Notes under the pieces: generated by a model | Databases searched by the model: none | The model's input: only the letters and a program-made list of their open reading frames with translations | Told to the model about the DNA's origin: nothing | Shown here: positions 25,560-37,087 of the stretch, piece by piece | Layout: each line of letters begins with the position of its first letter | How positions within the stretch are numbered: position 1 is the stretch's first letter | Position numbers and translations under genes: made by a program | Source of the DNA: Anseranas semipalmata | Taxonomy: Eukaryota; Chordata; Aves; Anseriformes; Anseranatidae | DNA length: 64,000 bases | Direction of reading: 5' to 3' | NCBI GenBank assembly: GCA_013399115.1 | Contig: VXAA01001412.1 | Coordinates: 469,519-533,518, forward strand

Positions 25560-26800
25560 CAGGCAAATTTGTGACATCTGCAATTTTTGTGGAAAGTATG
25601 GAGAAATAAAAAAGACAGAAATAATCTGAAAGTGAATATTATGATTGCTGTTGATTTAGAAATAAAAACAAAAAAGATGTAAAGAGGAAAGCAAATATTG
25701 TTAAAAAAATCTGTAGAATCAGGCTGTCACCTTTCTCAAGTAGAAAAATGAAGGAGGAAGGAATTTTCTGCTTTACTGTGAATGTGGTAGACTAGTCTAT
25801 GTAATTGAGGACCGGATTATGTCAAACTAGATGTGGAAACTGTCATGAAGGGAAGTGGTGGAAAAGGACACGGTCCAAGACCAAATGCTCTCCTGCATTA
25901 AAATGGATACTGCTATAGTTTAAGTGACATAGTGAAATGGAAAGAGAAGTGGAGATGAACACAAGAATTTTTTTTATGAATGCATAGGTACCAAAACACA
26001 GGCAGTGAGTTTGTATAGAAGAGTAGAGAAAAATGAGACATTTCCTATGGATGTAGATGTGTTCTCAATTTCACTGTAAGAAGTGGGCTTGAACATCTCA
26101 GAAAGATACTGAAATTTGGGGGATAGGTAGGGAAAGAGTGAGGCTGAGGTAGGGAAAGAGTGAGGCTGGAGGAAATTACAGCCCTAAAGGCAGAGGACAG
26201 AGGTAAAACTAGTTGAATCTGAATTTACAGATTTGTTAAGCTGTTCTGTTGTATGAAGAATACTTTGAAAAAAATCAAAAGAACTAATACTGATGAAAGA
26301 AACAGAAGTCGTAAGCAGATAACTGAAGACTCGCACCATGCTCATTTACTTAAGTTCTGTGAATGAATTCACAGATGAGGGTGAACTGAAGGCAAATTTA
26401 GAAAAAAATCACTGAACTTCAGGATAAGATTTAATGGCATAAAGGCAATTAACTTATCAGGACAGAAGGGAAAGGTGATGAAAAAAAAAGTTGGTTTAGC
26501 AAGTGAATGTAGTGGGGGGGAGGGAATTGGTGAGGTGGGCAAATGACTACCTGGTACAACAGTGTGCCTGTCAGGATGGACCTTGTGGGAAATCAGTGTT
26601 TAGTGGCAGTGGTTAGATAAAAGAAGTCTTGAGACTAGGACAACTAGGTTTCTGAGTAACTTGCCACCTGTAGGCAGTTTTTATGTGTGAAAGTAAAACT
26701 CTGTTCTATGCAAAATGAGTAAAACTCAGTGTTGTGACTCTAGCTGAAGAACCAGGGATACTGAATACAGAGATTAATACCATACTTAGACTATGGATGC
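25560..26800. other. Purine-rich (A/G on plus strand) intron stretch
   Basis: The plus strand is visibly biased to A and G over about 1.2 kb (many GGAAAGAGAAG, GGAGGAAGG and GAAAAGG words), unlike the T-rich flanks. It contains the 22-bp tandem duplication. No open frame of note and no recognised repeat were seen. It may be an old decayed insertion or simple compositional drift. Confidence 0.5.
26125..26168. repeat. 22-bp perfect tandem duplication
   Basis: A 22-bp purine-rich unit starting AGGTAGGGAAAGAG and ending GAGGCTG occurs twice, head to tail, at 26125-26146 and 26147-26168, with no mismatch. Perfect identity suggests a recent duplication. Confidence 0.95.
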
Positions 26801-29800
26801 TCTTGGTCTGTGTATTACTGCAGCGTTTCTGGGTGAAATCTTAGCAGGGCTGGAATCTGGGACCTTGGAAAATGTGTACAACGAGATCTTTCTCTGCTTT
26901 TTGTCTTGTTAAGTTCTAGTTTCTGTGTTGTAGCCTTGCACCGCATGCTGTAGAAGTGACGTGTTGAAGTGGGATGTGCCGTCTGTGAGAACATGAAGGA
27001 CCTTGTGCTCTCCCATCTATCTTAGCGAGGTGGAGGCTAGAGAATATTTGTTGTAGGACAAATAGAGCAGAAGCAGAAACTGTGGTCCTACAGTTTAGCA
27101 GAATATTATTCCAGAATTTGCGCCTTGTACCACTGACTGAAGGCAAAGAAAGGGGCCAAGATATATTGAAACATCAGCAGGTTTCCCAAAATAATTGATG
27201 ACACTTGGGGTTGAAAGCCTTGAAAATAAATAAAGTAATGAATAAACACAACAGATGCTGTTGCGGTTGTAGATCTGGCTTTTCAGCATGAACAAAGTAC
27301 AAGTCACCATCAACGTTTGGTTGCAATCAGTTGTTCTCTCGTTTTATACAGAGAGACCTAGAAGGAGCGTATGAGCCTTGTCGTAGCTCTTGATAGTTTG
27401 TTCCAAATGTTTGTTTTAAAGGGTAAATTCTGCCCATAGACATACTTATAGAGGATCAGAAAAATAGCAGTGGCCTTTTTTTGATATACTCAGATGGTAA
27501 AACAGTAGCCATTCTCCTGAAATACAGACAGGGTGTGTTTGCTAAGCCTTTTTTTGTATATCTCACTACTACAGAACGATCAGAAGTCTAGCACTTAAGT
27601 GTGGGTATTTTTCATTTTTACTTCTGCGTTTTACCTTTGTAGCCTGCCTAACAGACTATATTTGGTGTGCTATTAATATCTCATTTAGTGTTTTCTACTG
27701 AGATGCAGATTTATTGGAATGATTAAATGAGGTGGGTTTAGTTACAGTCATAAACCTTAAAACAAGCGTGTGCAATATGACTGATGCCTGGGAAGAGAGA
27801 CATCAGGTATTGTGATATAAAAATCAAAACAATGTTTATTCTAATTAGTATTCAGATTGTAGAATGGTTTATTTCTGCCAGAGTATGGAATAGGATTTTT
27901 TTTTTTTCCTGTTATATTCCCCTGCAGCATTTCTCAGGAAACACTCAGGAGATTACAACCCAGTGTATGGTGGAGGCTTAAAGAAGAAAGCCATTATTTT
28001 TAAGTGAAAAAGTCTCAGTTCTTATAGTTTAATCTGGAAGTCCAAATTAGTGTTAATTGTACTGCGGTTCTTCATGTATGTGTACCTTGGAAGGTGAATT
28101 TTGTAGTGTGGTTGTTAGTGATGAACTAATTGGTCCCTTCATGAACAATTTACTGGGATGCTGGTATGGAAAAATGAGCAGATTTTGAATGGATACTTTT
28201 CTTTTTCAAGGTAACGGGAATAATCATTTGGAGTCTTTATTCGTAACACATTCAAAGTGCTTACTGATGACTAGAGTACATCAGAGGCTTGAAAATTACT
28301 TCTGCCTGATGTAAATCAGTAAGTTGTCCTATTTCACACTGTCTTAATCACAAATGGTAATTGGATGGATTTTTTTTTTTTTTAAACTAATGGCAGTCCA
28401 AGAGCTATCTTATGTTTCAGTTTTGTCCTTTGTTTCCAAGCAGGTACTTTTTTAGTAATGTAATTCTTAGCCTGAAATATACTTAATAACCTGAAATAAG
28501 TGCAAGTGAGAGAAATTGTGTGCCTTCCAATGTGTAGGCTCTGTATTGATGGTGTAGTAAACAGATGGCTGAAGACAAATTTTTATCACCTGTTATGAAA
28601 AATAGTCAAGAATAAGATGAGCTAAAAAAAAAAAAAAGTCTTATTGGTTATTTGTGTGCTAGGTTCTCTGCTTTTCTTTGTGTCCTTTTTCCATTGACAA
28701 TGGAAAGCCAGCAATGCGAGACAGTCCAATGTGTTGATATTTTGATATAAAAGCATATCTGATCACTCTAAGGTGGACTAACTGCCACTTAGGTTTAGAT
28801 TTTGTGTGTCTGTCTGTCTGTCTGTTGGAGGTGGAGTTGAAAGCCTTTATGGCACATTGGAATGTGTTATGAATAATGTGTAGGCCAGCACAGCGGTGGA
28901 AAGGAATGAACAGGTCTTTCCCCGTAACCTCCGATGTTCGTAGTTGTAAGGCTTTGAATGGTCGATATGCCTTTCCGTGGCTTTAATTGCTGTTTTGTTG
29001 TAATGTGCACAAGTCTTATGAAGGAATATGGGAGATTTGACTCATTTTGAGATTTTGAACTTCATTCTTTCTTAACCATTTTGAACTTTATGTAGCTGTT
29101 TATACCTAATACATATTGTATAAATCACTGCAAAAGCAAATAGGTGCTTTTGCATGCATTTTGGTGTCACTTGATGTGCAAGATAGCATGGGAAGTGTAA
29201 GACACTGGATAGTCATACTTCTGGGTGAAACATTCTAGATATAACCGATTTAATAATTTTAAAACAATATGCAGATATACAAGAGTGAGATCAGAATTCC
29301 TATAGATTTTTCATTCTAAAACTAGCATGGCTGGACTCCAAATCAAGACAATGTGATTTAAGCCACTACATTTCCTATAGTCCTAAATCCAGCATACTGG
29401 TAGAAGTGAAAATTTGAAATTTTAATGTAAGAGTCTTTGTGGTCTTGTTCATGATTAGTTAGTTGTCAATATGGTATATCGATTACAATTGCTATGTTTG
29501 TGTATTGTTTTTGAAGTTATGTAAACTCTCTTTGTAAATTATTGGCCACGTACTTTTTAAGCTACTTCAGTTCTAATGGTGTTCCTTTGGTTTTGGACTG
29601 TAATGATTTAAATCAATTTTGATGAAATTAAGATTATTCAGTTATTTTTTTCTTCTTAAAAAATCATCATCTAGATTTGCTTGTGAGATTTTGAAATTTG
29701 GGCATAATTAGTTTTGTTTTAAGAGCTAAGCTATGGATATTCACCATTATGCAGTTGAATTTTACAGCCTCTCCAAGGGCAAAATATTTCCTGTTGATGA

Positions 29801-31879
29801 GATCCTGTTCTGTGTGGGAGATTGTTCAAGATGATTTAGGATGCACATCAGTTATGGAAATAGATAATTTAAAAACCATGATTAATGCATCTTGTCAGAA
29901 TCTAGATTCTGTTCTCTTTGCTGTCACAGATTGTCTCCCTGCTCTAGATTTACAACTAATGTAAAAAGAGTGTAGCACTGATTTATGTTTGCTGAGTAAG
30001 TGGTCCAGTCCAGAGCAACTATTGTACCTGTGTATTGTATCTGTATAAAATGAAGTAAATCCTGTAGTTATCTGCAAGTGGAATGTTGTAAAACTTGATC
30101 TTACAGGTTTATTTGCTTGTGTAAGTCCAAAGGGCCAACTCATGAATGTTTATGAGGGATCCTAGGTTTATATTCTGAAATGGAGATTCTCTTGTTGACT
30201 CAGTTGCCTATTGTCTCCTATTGCTTTGGTTAACGTTGGTTCTTTTAGAATCAGCAGTTCACTTTAGTATCAACATCCAATACGGTGTGTACAAAACAGC
30301 TACAAGGTGATTACAAAAGCTAATGGAAATGTTCCCTGTGATTTCCAGTAAACTAGGTTTACTGCCCAGGAACATGGCTTTGCAAGATCCTCTAGTTGTG
30401 TCTTTCTCACATACTTATTTTGTCCTTTGCCATCTGAATTATTCCAGGAGTAACTTGCAAATGCAACATTTGCATTAAATAATATGAAGACAGTTTTTGA
30501 TGTTAGTAGTTTCTCTTCATTTTTTTAGTTTTTATTTTTAAGTTCAAAATGAAAATACTGTTTGTAAGAAAGAGAAATCATATTTGATCTATTGTGCTGA
30601 ACTGTATCGATCCAATAACATTTTAGGCTGGGAAGCATTCCTGGAAAAAATTTTACAAAGTTTTCTCTCTCTTTCCCTCTTTTATTTTACATAGATTATT
30701 CAGTTTAATTCCAAGCATTGCAATTTTATATAACAAGCTGTGGGCCTGTGTCAACAAACAAGACTGATGCAGAGGTTTCTTACTTAACGGGGATCAGATG
30801 ATAAATTCCATTTAGCTTCTGGGACAATTTCAATATTCATTGCTTCCTCTTCTAAAGGAGTACATCAGAACAAAAACGCGAAGACTTTTCTTTATATTTA
30901 ATGTCTGCACTATCCATTTTTTTGCATTAATTTGCTACACTTTTTGAGGCCATCTCAACCAGTAACTCCTTCAGTTTGCAGCAGGTGTTATCGCCTCCCA
31001 GGTCTCTGTTGCAGAACGCCTTGAGGAACCCAGCCCAGCTCCTGATGTCAAGAGGAAGCTTTCAAATGTTAACTGGAATGGTTCATTCATGTTACCCAAA
31101 TTAATACCTTTTTCTTTTTAAAATCTAAATTTTGAATAAACTAATTTGATCTGCTCTACTGCTTTTCTGACAGTAGAGCAATAGAAATCATGGTCAGTCA
31201 TTTGGTCTGCAGTGCTGGCTGTTTCAAACTTGTAATCCTTATGGTGTGTTAAACCAATTCTACTTGGATCTGGGACTCTACTGGCTTACCTTGCGAGCTT
31301 GCTGTGCACTTATTTGGAACAAAGTATGTAATTTTTATGGTGAGTGGGAAAAATCAGTTCAGTAAGAGCATCCTGAAGTATCTAAGCACAAAACTTAGTG
31401 CAGTGTGGGCTTGACTCTGTAGCAGCACAGAGCTCTGTGTCTCTAGTGAAATCACTTAGTGTGCAATGATTTCTGGACTAATGTACGTGGAATGGGGACA
31501 TTAAAAGGCAAAAGGATGCCACAAGCATGAAATTCTTTGGATTCTCTGTAGAAAATAACCAAGCAGTATTGAAAACAGAATATGAATATCTTGCCCCAAT
31601 GTAAAATAAGAGCATTGCAGTTACTGTTTTTGGCATCGCTAGTATGCCTGCACGGTTGCACCAATGAGAAAGGAAGTACTATTTCACAGAACACGTAATC
31701 AATCTGGAGAACCCTTGGCCACAGGATGGTTAGGAGGCTAGAAGGATTGAAAAAGCTGCAGCACATCATAACGGAGGAAAATCCCGACCAGTGGGTGCAC
31801 AATCCTAGGTTTGGGGAATGCCTTGGGGAATCCTTGAAAAGTGTCACCGTATCCTTGCAATATCTTTCACTTGACGTTC
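26801..31879. other. AT-rich intron without recognised genes
   Basis: Apart from the TGTC microsatellite, only a T14 tract (28370-28383) and an A14 tract (28624-28637) stand out. No open frame shows domain or codon signals. Confidence 0.7.
28804..28825. repeat. (TGTC)n tetranucleotide microsatellite
   Basis: GTGTG followed by about four TCTG units. Likely length-polymorphic. Confidence 0.9.
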
Positions 31880-31945
31880 ATTATGGGACATAGAGAGAGG
31901 ATGCTGGGCTAGTAGGCCCTCTGGAATCAATCAGTTTATGTTCTT
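31880..31945 (+). mobile_element. Ancient CR1-like (turtle/amniote type) 3' tail remnant
   Basis: The stretch contains GAGGATGCTGGGCTAG, then TAGGCCCTCTGGAATC, and ends in TTATGTTCTT. This order resembles the 3' end of older amniote CR1 elements (a GGGCTAGATGGACC-type block ending in TTCTTATGTTCTT, known from turtle CR1 and its SINE partners). The match is from memory and is degraded. It could also be the tail of a SINE sharing that end. Confidence 0.5.
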
Positions 31946-32117
31946 CGGTCCAAGATTATTGGTAGAGCAATCTATTTTAGATAAAGATAACATTATTCAT
32001 TTATTTATATGTTTTTTAGTTGCACAAAAGGGTGACAGATTTTCAAAGGGGTCTGTTCTTTACTCTAGCAGAGGAACAGACTACAGCCAGAAAACTTCTT
32101 TCAGACTATTGTTTTAC

Positions 32118-32240
32118 TGAATTTCCCACACTACAGTAAACCAAGGTAAAAGCATTGTGATTTGTCAAATGTGACAACTGCAGTCAGTATCTTATCCAGG
32201 ATTTGAACTCTGTTCCTAAACCACTGGACAGTGTTTTTTC
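32118..32240 (-). mobile_element. Degraded MIR-type tRNA-derived SINE
   Basis: On the minus strand the order is: CAGTGGTTTAGGA, a B-box-like GAGTTCAAATCC, then a core with ACTGACTGCAG, TTGTCACATTTGACAAATCAC and a CTTGGTTTAC block. This parallels the MIR layout: a GTGGTTAAG-type head, GGTTCGAATCC, a TACTAGCTGTGTGACC..CAAGTCAC core, then a CTCAGTTTCC block. Several positions are changed, which suits an old insertion. Identification is by recall of the MIR consensus only. Confidence 0.55.
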
Positions 32241-33692
32241 CACCAGAACTATTGAAAGCATTTTAAAAATACCCAAGGAATCAAACCAAAAGAAATATTG
32301 AGACTGCAAAATCAACCAAGTTAAAATTTGGGGATATTTAATACTTGGGTCACTTATTCAATCTTAAGTCACTCGCATCCACTGCAGTAATACGGTCCTT
32401 ACTGACAAAATCGCAGTTTGTTTTTTTTTCTCTGGCCCTCTGCCTCATTCAGTGCACAGTATAGACCATCAATAGGTGAAAGAGATGAAGTCCTGAAAGG
32501 AGGTATTCAATATTTATTGAATAAATTCTCTGTGTCAAAGTGGGGGCTAGGGATGAGGAGGAGTCTCAAAGAAAAACAAAACAAACAAACCAAAAAAACA
32601 ACCAAACTACCTTTAAGTTATTTTGAGAAATAGATGGATTTTTTTTTTTTTCTTTGCTGCAATGCAGGTTGTGGTAGATATCCAGCACAGGAAAAACTTG
32701 ATAATAAATGGTTTGTTTGACCATGTTTCTGAAAACAGTATCTTACAGTCAGGAGAACTTGCGTGGCCCTGTATATAGATATTGCTTTCTTAGTTTGCAT
32801 GAGTTACGTTGGTTGGCCTACTAATTTTGGAGGTTGCATTTATTTGTTGAGCACTGGGAATGGCAAATCTGGAAGCTATGTAGGCTGTTTGATGGGATAA
32901 TTTGCATATTTCTATCTGAAAAGATTCTTCGGTTTGCAACCGTTTCACAGTGGTGCTGGTGTTTTAGCCTCTGCAACACGCTGCAAAGTTGAGGCACCCC
33001 TGTGTGTGTATAGAGTTCTTATCTAAAGTGTTAAACGATAAAAATAATAAATGTGGCTATGCTAAGTGAGCATATGCTAAGTACAAGACTAATGGCAAGT
33101 TTAAACAGTATACTGCGAATGGTACCTGAAAGAAATGTTGCAGTGAAAAAGAATCTATTCCAGAACCTACTAAAAAAACCAAATGGTGCTTTGAAGATTG
33201 TATCATCAAAATGAATTATTGGGTGAATTGAGTACATGAACTAAAAGAAGAATGTGAATTAAAATAGCTTAGAACATATTAAGTGCAGAGGGAATTAGAA
33301 GTTAAAGTAAACCAAGAAGAGGTGGGAATTGAAGGGATCCCACTTCTCAACATGATTTAAAATTCAGTCATCCAAGAGTGAAAATGAACAATTTGTATGT
33401 CATAAAAACTAGGAGTTTTTCTTTAGTTATTCCTGAAGGGGCAGAGCTGCGTGACCTGTGTTATTTTTCTGCTGATAAATACTCAAGCATCTTAGTGTGT
33501 CACCTTGATGGTGCTTGCAGTTTTCTCTCTTTTTTCAGTTGCATGCCTAAAGACGGGAATTGTCAGGCTGGATTTTTGAAGCTTAACTTCAAAACTGACT
33601 ATTTATTTGAAGGCTACGTGGTGCACATTCATATCAAGGAGGGCTTGAAATTTTAAAATGATGTAAAATTCACAAATATACCTTTGTTGTTT

Positions 33693-33711
33693 AAAAAAAA
33701 AAAAAAAAAAA
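33693..33711. repeat. Poly(A) tract, 19 bp
   Basis: The A run follows CTTTGTTGTTT. No AATAAA was seen in the preceding 40 bases, so a retroposed tail is not supported. Confidence 0.9.
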
Positions 33712-34039
33712 GGGAAGTAAAAGCAGTACACGTCCATATCTTTGTGCACATCCATCTTTCTCTGTAGCCTGTTAATTATGTTGTAGCCTCAAGGGTATAA
33801 TATGTGTATGCCTCACACAGATTATGGGATACATTTGCTGCCACTGATGAACAGACTGGATGACTGTTCTCAACTGTCACTTGTACTATTAAAATGTATC
33901 CAAACCATTCCCTAGAGCATATGATTTCAGTGTCTGATGGCTTTGCGAAGGAGCTGCTGTGAGTGGAAAGCCCTGGGATGGAATAAAATGGCAGTTGGGT
34001 GTGGAGCTGCAAGAATGCTTGCGGAGTTTAAATAGGCAA

Positions 34040-34260
34040 TATCCATTCCCCTGCATTAATTATAATGGTTTACGGATGCTCATTAATATGCCACTTTTAT
34101 TACTGAGACACATGGTTGTACTGCTTTCCTGACACCTATTATTTCCTCCCTCTGAACAGAACAAAGGAAACAATAGTCGCCTGACATCGCCATGACATAT
34201 GTTCTTTCCCAATAAAAGACTGAGGTAATCAAATCAGTCCTGCATGCACCGTATTCCTTT
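34040..34260. promoter_or_regulatory. Candidate intronic regulatory element (homeodomain/SOX-like motif cluster)
   Basis: Seen: ATTAATTATAATGG (34055-34068), CATTAATATG (34081-34090), ACAAAGG (34161-34167) and AACAATAG (34169-34176) within about 120 bp of otherwise non-repetitive sequence. Known: such AT cores and ACAAAG/ACAATA motifs are bound by homeodomain and SOX factors. Conservation cannot be tested here, so enhancer function is inference. Confidence 0.25.
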
Positions 34261-36031
34261 AGCCTTAGGAGAGAGGCAAGTGAGAAAATTCTTAATGTGG
34301 TAATTTTAGACCTGACGGGGCAAGGTGTATGTGTCTACCTAAAAGTAAGTGATTGACTCCAGTGAGACTGCTTATGTGGTTAGGTGCTTGGGCTTTTAGT
34401 TGCATGCCAAATATGCTTTGCCATGTTTATATCACACGGCTTAGGATGAACACAGGCAGTAAGCGTTCATCTTTTGCTGTGGGTATCAAGGGGAGGTTGC
34501 ATCTTTCCTATGTGAAGAAAGGATAGCCGAACAGCCAAATCCACATATCGCTCACCTTTGAATCCTCAGCAAATGGAGCGAGCTGATTACTTAATACTAA
34601 TGTTCATTCAAGATTCATTGGAAGCAGTACTTAGTATTACGTTATAAAAATAATCAATTTGTTTCTGTAGGAAACTTAATCAGACAGCATAAGGTTATAA
34701 GATAACAAGACTGAGAATCTAATTTTCAGTGCCATCGCAGAGAAGTAGTAGTTGGAACCAAAATAAAAATGAGTGGGAATCTGTAAGTGGTTGCTAATGG
34801 TTATTGGCCAAGTGATTTTGAGTGCTCCATTATTTATTTATTCTTTTACTGCTCTAAAAGCACTGGAATTCAGACATAGCTCAGATGGTAAGGTCTGATC
34901 CAGTGAGTATTTGTACCCGTTGCATTAAACGTTTATCAGGTGAAAGAAAAAGAAGCGAAAAAGCACCTGCACGCAGCATGAGTAGAGGACAGGCAACAGA
35001 TATCCCATCTTCTGGCCGCTTGCTGTAACCACTAGCACAGGGAGTTATGTGTCCTTGTACTTGCTTTCCTGCTCCCGTCTTTCCCACATGCCCATTTGTG
35101 GGATGAGAGGGATGAAGATGGGAGAACCTCCTTTCTCACTTGCTTTGCCACAGTCCTTTTCTTCTGCAAGAAATGGAGCTGTGCTTTTCATTTATCTCAG
35201 AGTTAACCCTCTCCCCCACCCTGCCCTCCATCAGCTTCCAGGTGAGCGCTTCAGCAGCAGAGCATTGGGTAGGGTGTCGGTGATGGCACGTGCCCTCGCC
35301 TTGGTTTGCACGGACCTGGGTGGGTTCCGTCTGGAGGCTCTTTGTGGAAGTCAGTGCTTTCTGTGGGATGCCCTGGCATGCTCGTAGGTGCTTGGGCATG
35401 AGGACAGTGGGGCTGGGAGTCCCTTACGGACTGAGGCAGCTTGATTTCTGCTTATTTCAGCTGACAGCACCGGGTTCTGTGCCAAAGGTTTAAGCCTTGT
35501 CTCAAGGTTTCTGTGCAGAAGGCGGGTGCCTGGCATCTCTAATGGGGCTCGGCGGGTAGGCTGGTGAGAAGAGCCTAGGAAGAGTGCCGAATGGCATTTT
35601 TACATGTCATAACTGAAATTCTGTCCACGTTTCATTTGAGACATGCGACTGCTTTTTAGGATCTTTCCCTATGTGTTTTTCCTTTACATATTGTTATTAT
35701 GGTTCCTGTTGGTCTGAATGTCTACTGGGAGGGGTTACACCTAGGGATACAGTAAATTACACCCGATGTATGAAATCAGATGCATAAAACAAGTTTAATT
35801 AACTGATGTTGATGGAGGTAGATATTAGAAATTTGCAAGCAGTGTTTCTTCCTGCTGAGTGCTAAAAACTGAAGATTGCACGTTAAAAAGAAGCATGATA
35901 TACATCTAGAAGTGTAATTTCAGGTATTTTTATGATGTGTTTCCAAGCCCTGAACAGTGATTTTTATATAAGCTTCAAAATCTTTTATATCGCTGTATTC
36001 CAGCAGTCACTGAGAAATATGCTGGCCTTCA

Positions 36032-36129
36032 ATGCAAATAAACTGCTGTGGAATGAAACTGAACTTACAGTTAGCAACCCTGGCAATACTGTATTTGCAT
36101 CTGAATATGGTTACCTAATTGTTAATTAA
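36032..36129. promoter_or_regulatory. Inverted pair of POU octamers with an adjacent homeodomain/HNF1-like site
   Basis: ATGCAAAT at 36032-36039 and ATTTGCAT at 36093-36100 are perfect octamers in opposite orientation. TAATTGTTAATTAA follows at about 36116-36129. Several single octamers occur elsewhere in the window, so the pairing may be chance. Confidence 0.25.
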
Positions 36130-36907
36130 ACCTTAATGTTCTTTCTGACCTGATAAACCCTGTAAACTACGTCTCCTAGGTCATACCAGACAGGTCCACT
36201 CAGGCTCCCATCTGTTCTAGGCAGGCGTGCTAGGCACGTGTTAATGAGGCAATATATAAGACGACAGATAGGCTGTTCTTGCCTTAAATATTACATTTGA
36301 CAGATAATATTTCAAACGACAGGTATGAGAAGAAGCATCTTCATTAGCAATTTGTTTATGGCATTTAAAGAAGACATGCGCTCTTCGGACACTTCACACT
36401 GTTTATTTGTAGCGTTTTGCAATGCTGAAATGCTCCACAGGACTGATTGCCCTTAAGTGTCATAGGTTGCATTCACGTGTCTCATATTGGTGACTTCAAC
36501 ATACTGCAAAAGCAACATTTATCTCCATTTAGCTGAGCCACTTAAGCACTTCTGTCATCCACAGACTGCCTGCAGTATGAGGATGAGAATACTTCTAATT
36601 GAAGGGAAATTATTTTAACCCTACAGCTGCTAACACACTAGTTTATAAAATGTACAGTAGGTAGGGGATGCAGAAGTTTGTATCTCTGCAGGCAGTTATT
36701 CACGTTTATGTGGATGGTGACATTTGTTCGGGAGGATTGTTGAACAATTCAGAGGCTTTAACGCAGCCTTTTCAGCATGTGCAGTGATAGATGGCTGTAG
36801 AAGCAGAAATGCCAGAAAAGCAAGCTTGAGAGTAGAAACTTTCATGCAATGATATTGCAGTTCCGCTTACAGTTAGAAAAGGGCAAAGACCGAGAGCATC
36901 TCCATGT

Positions 36908-37087
36908 TGTGCAGCGGAGCATGGCCCCGTGTCGCCGCCAGCCCTGACTGTGCTGTGACAGCCAGAGCATACAAAGGGCAGGGGGTGCAGAGAGCTGGGG
37001 ACGAGCCGAGCGCCGTGCGTGGTGGGCACTGCCAGGCCCCAGCGGTGCCAAGTACGGCGACTGCTTCGCCGCCTCCAGTGTCGTACG
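36908..37087. promoter_or_regulatory. CpG-dense GC-rich patch (possible orphan CpG element)
   Basis: By hand count there are about 16 CpG dinucleotides in roughly 180 bp (for example GACGAGCCGAGCGCCGTGCG and TACGGCGACTGCTTCGCCGCC). Most of the surrounding intron has almost none. It is shorter than a classical CpG island. No TATA box, start codon context or known gene is evident. It could be an unmethylated enhancer, the promoter of an unannotated transcript, or an undecayed chance patch. Confidence 0.4.

Noticed and set aside
34873..34915. tRNA-like A box (TAGCTCAGATGG)
   Set aside because: It matches an internal promoter A box, but no B box, T-arm or cloverleaf stem follows at the right distance, so neither a tRNA gene nor a SINE head is supported.
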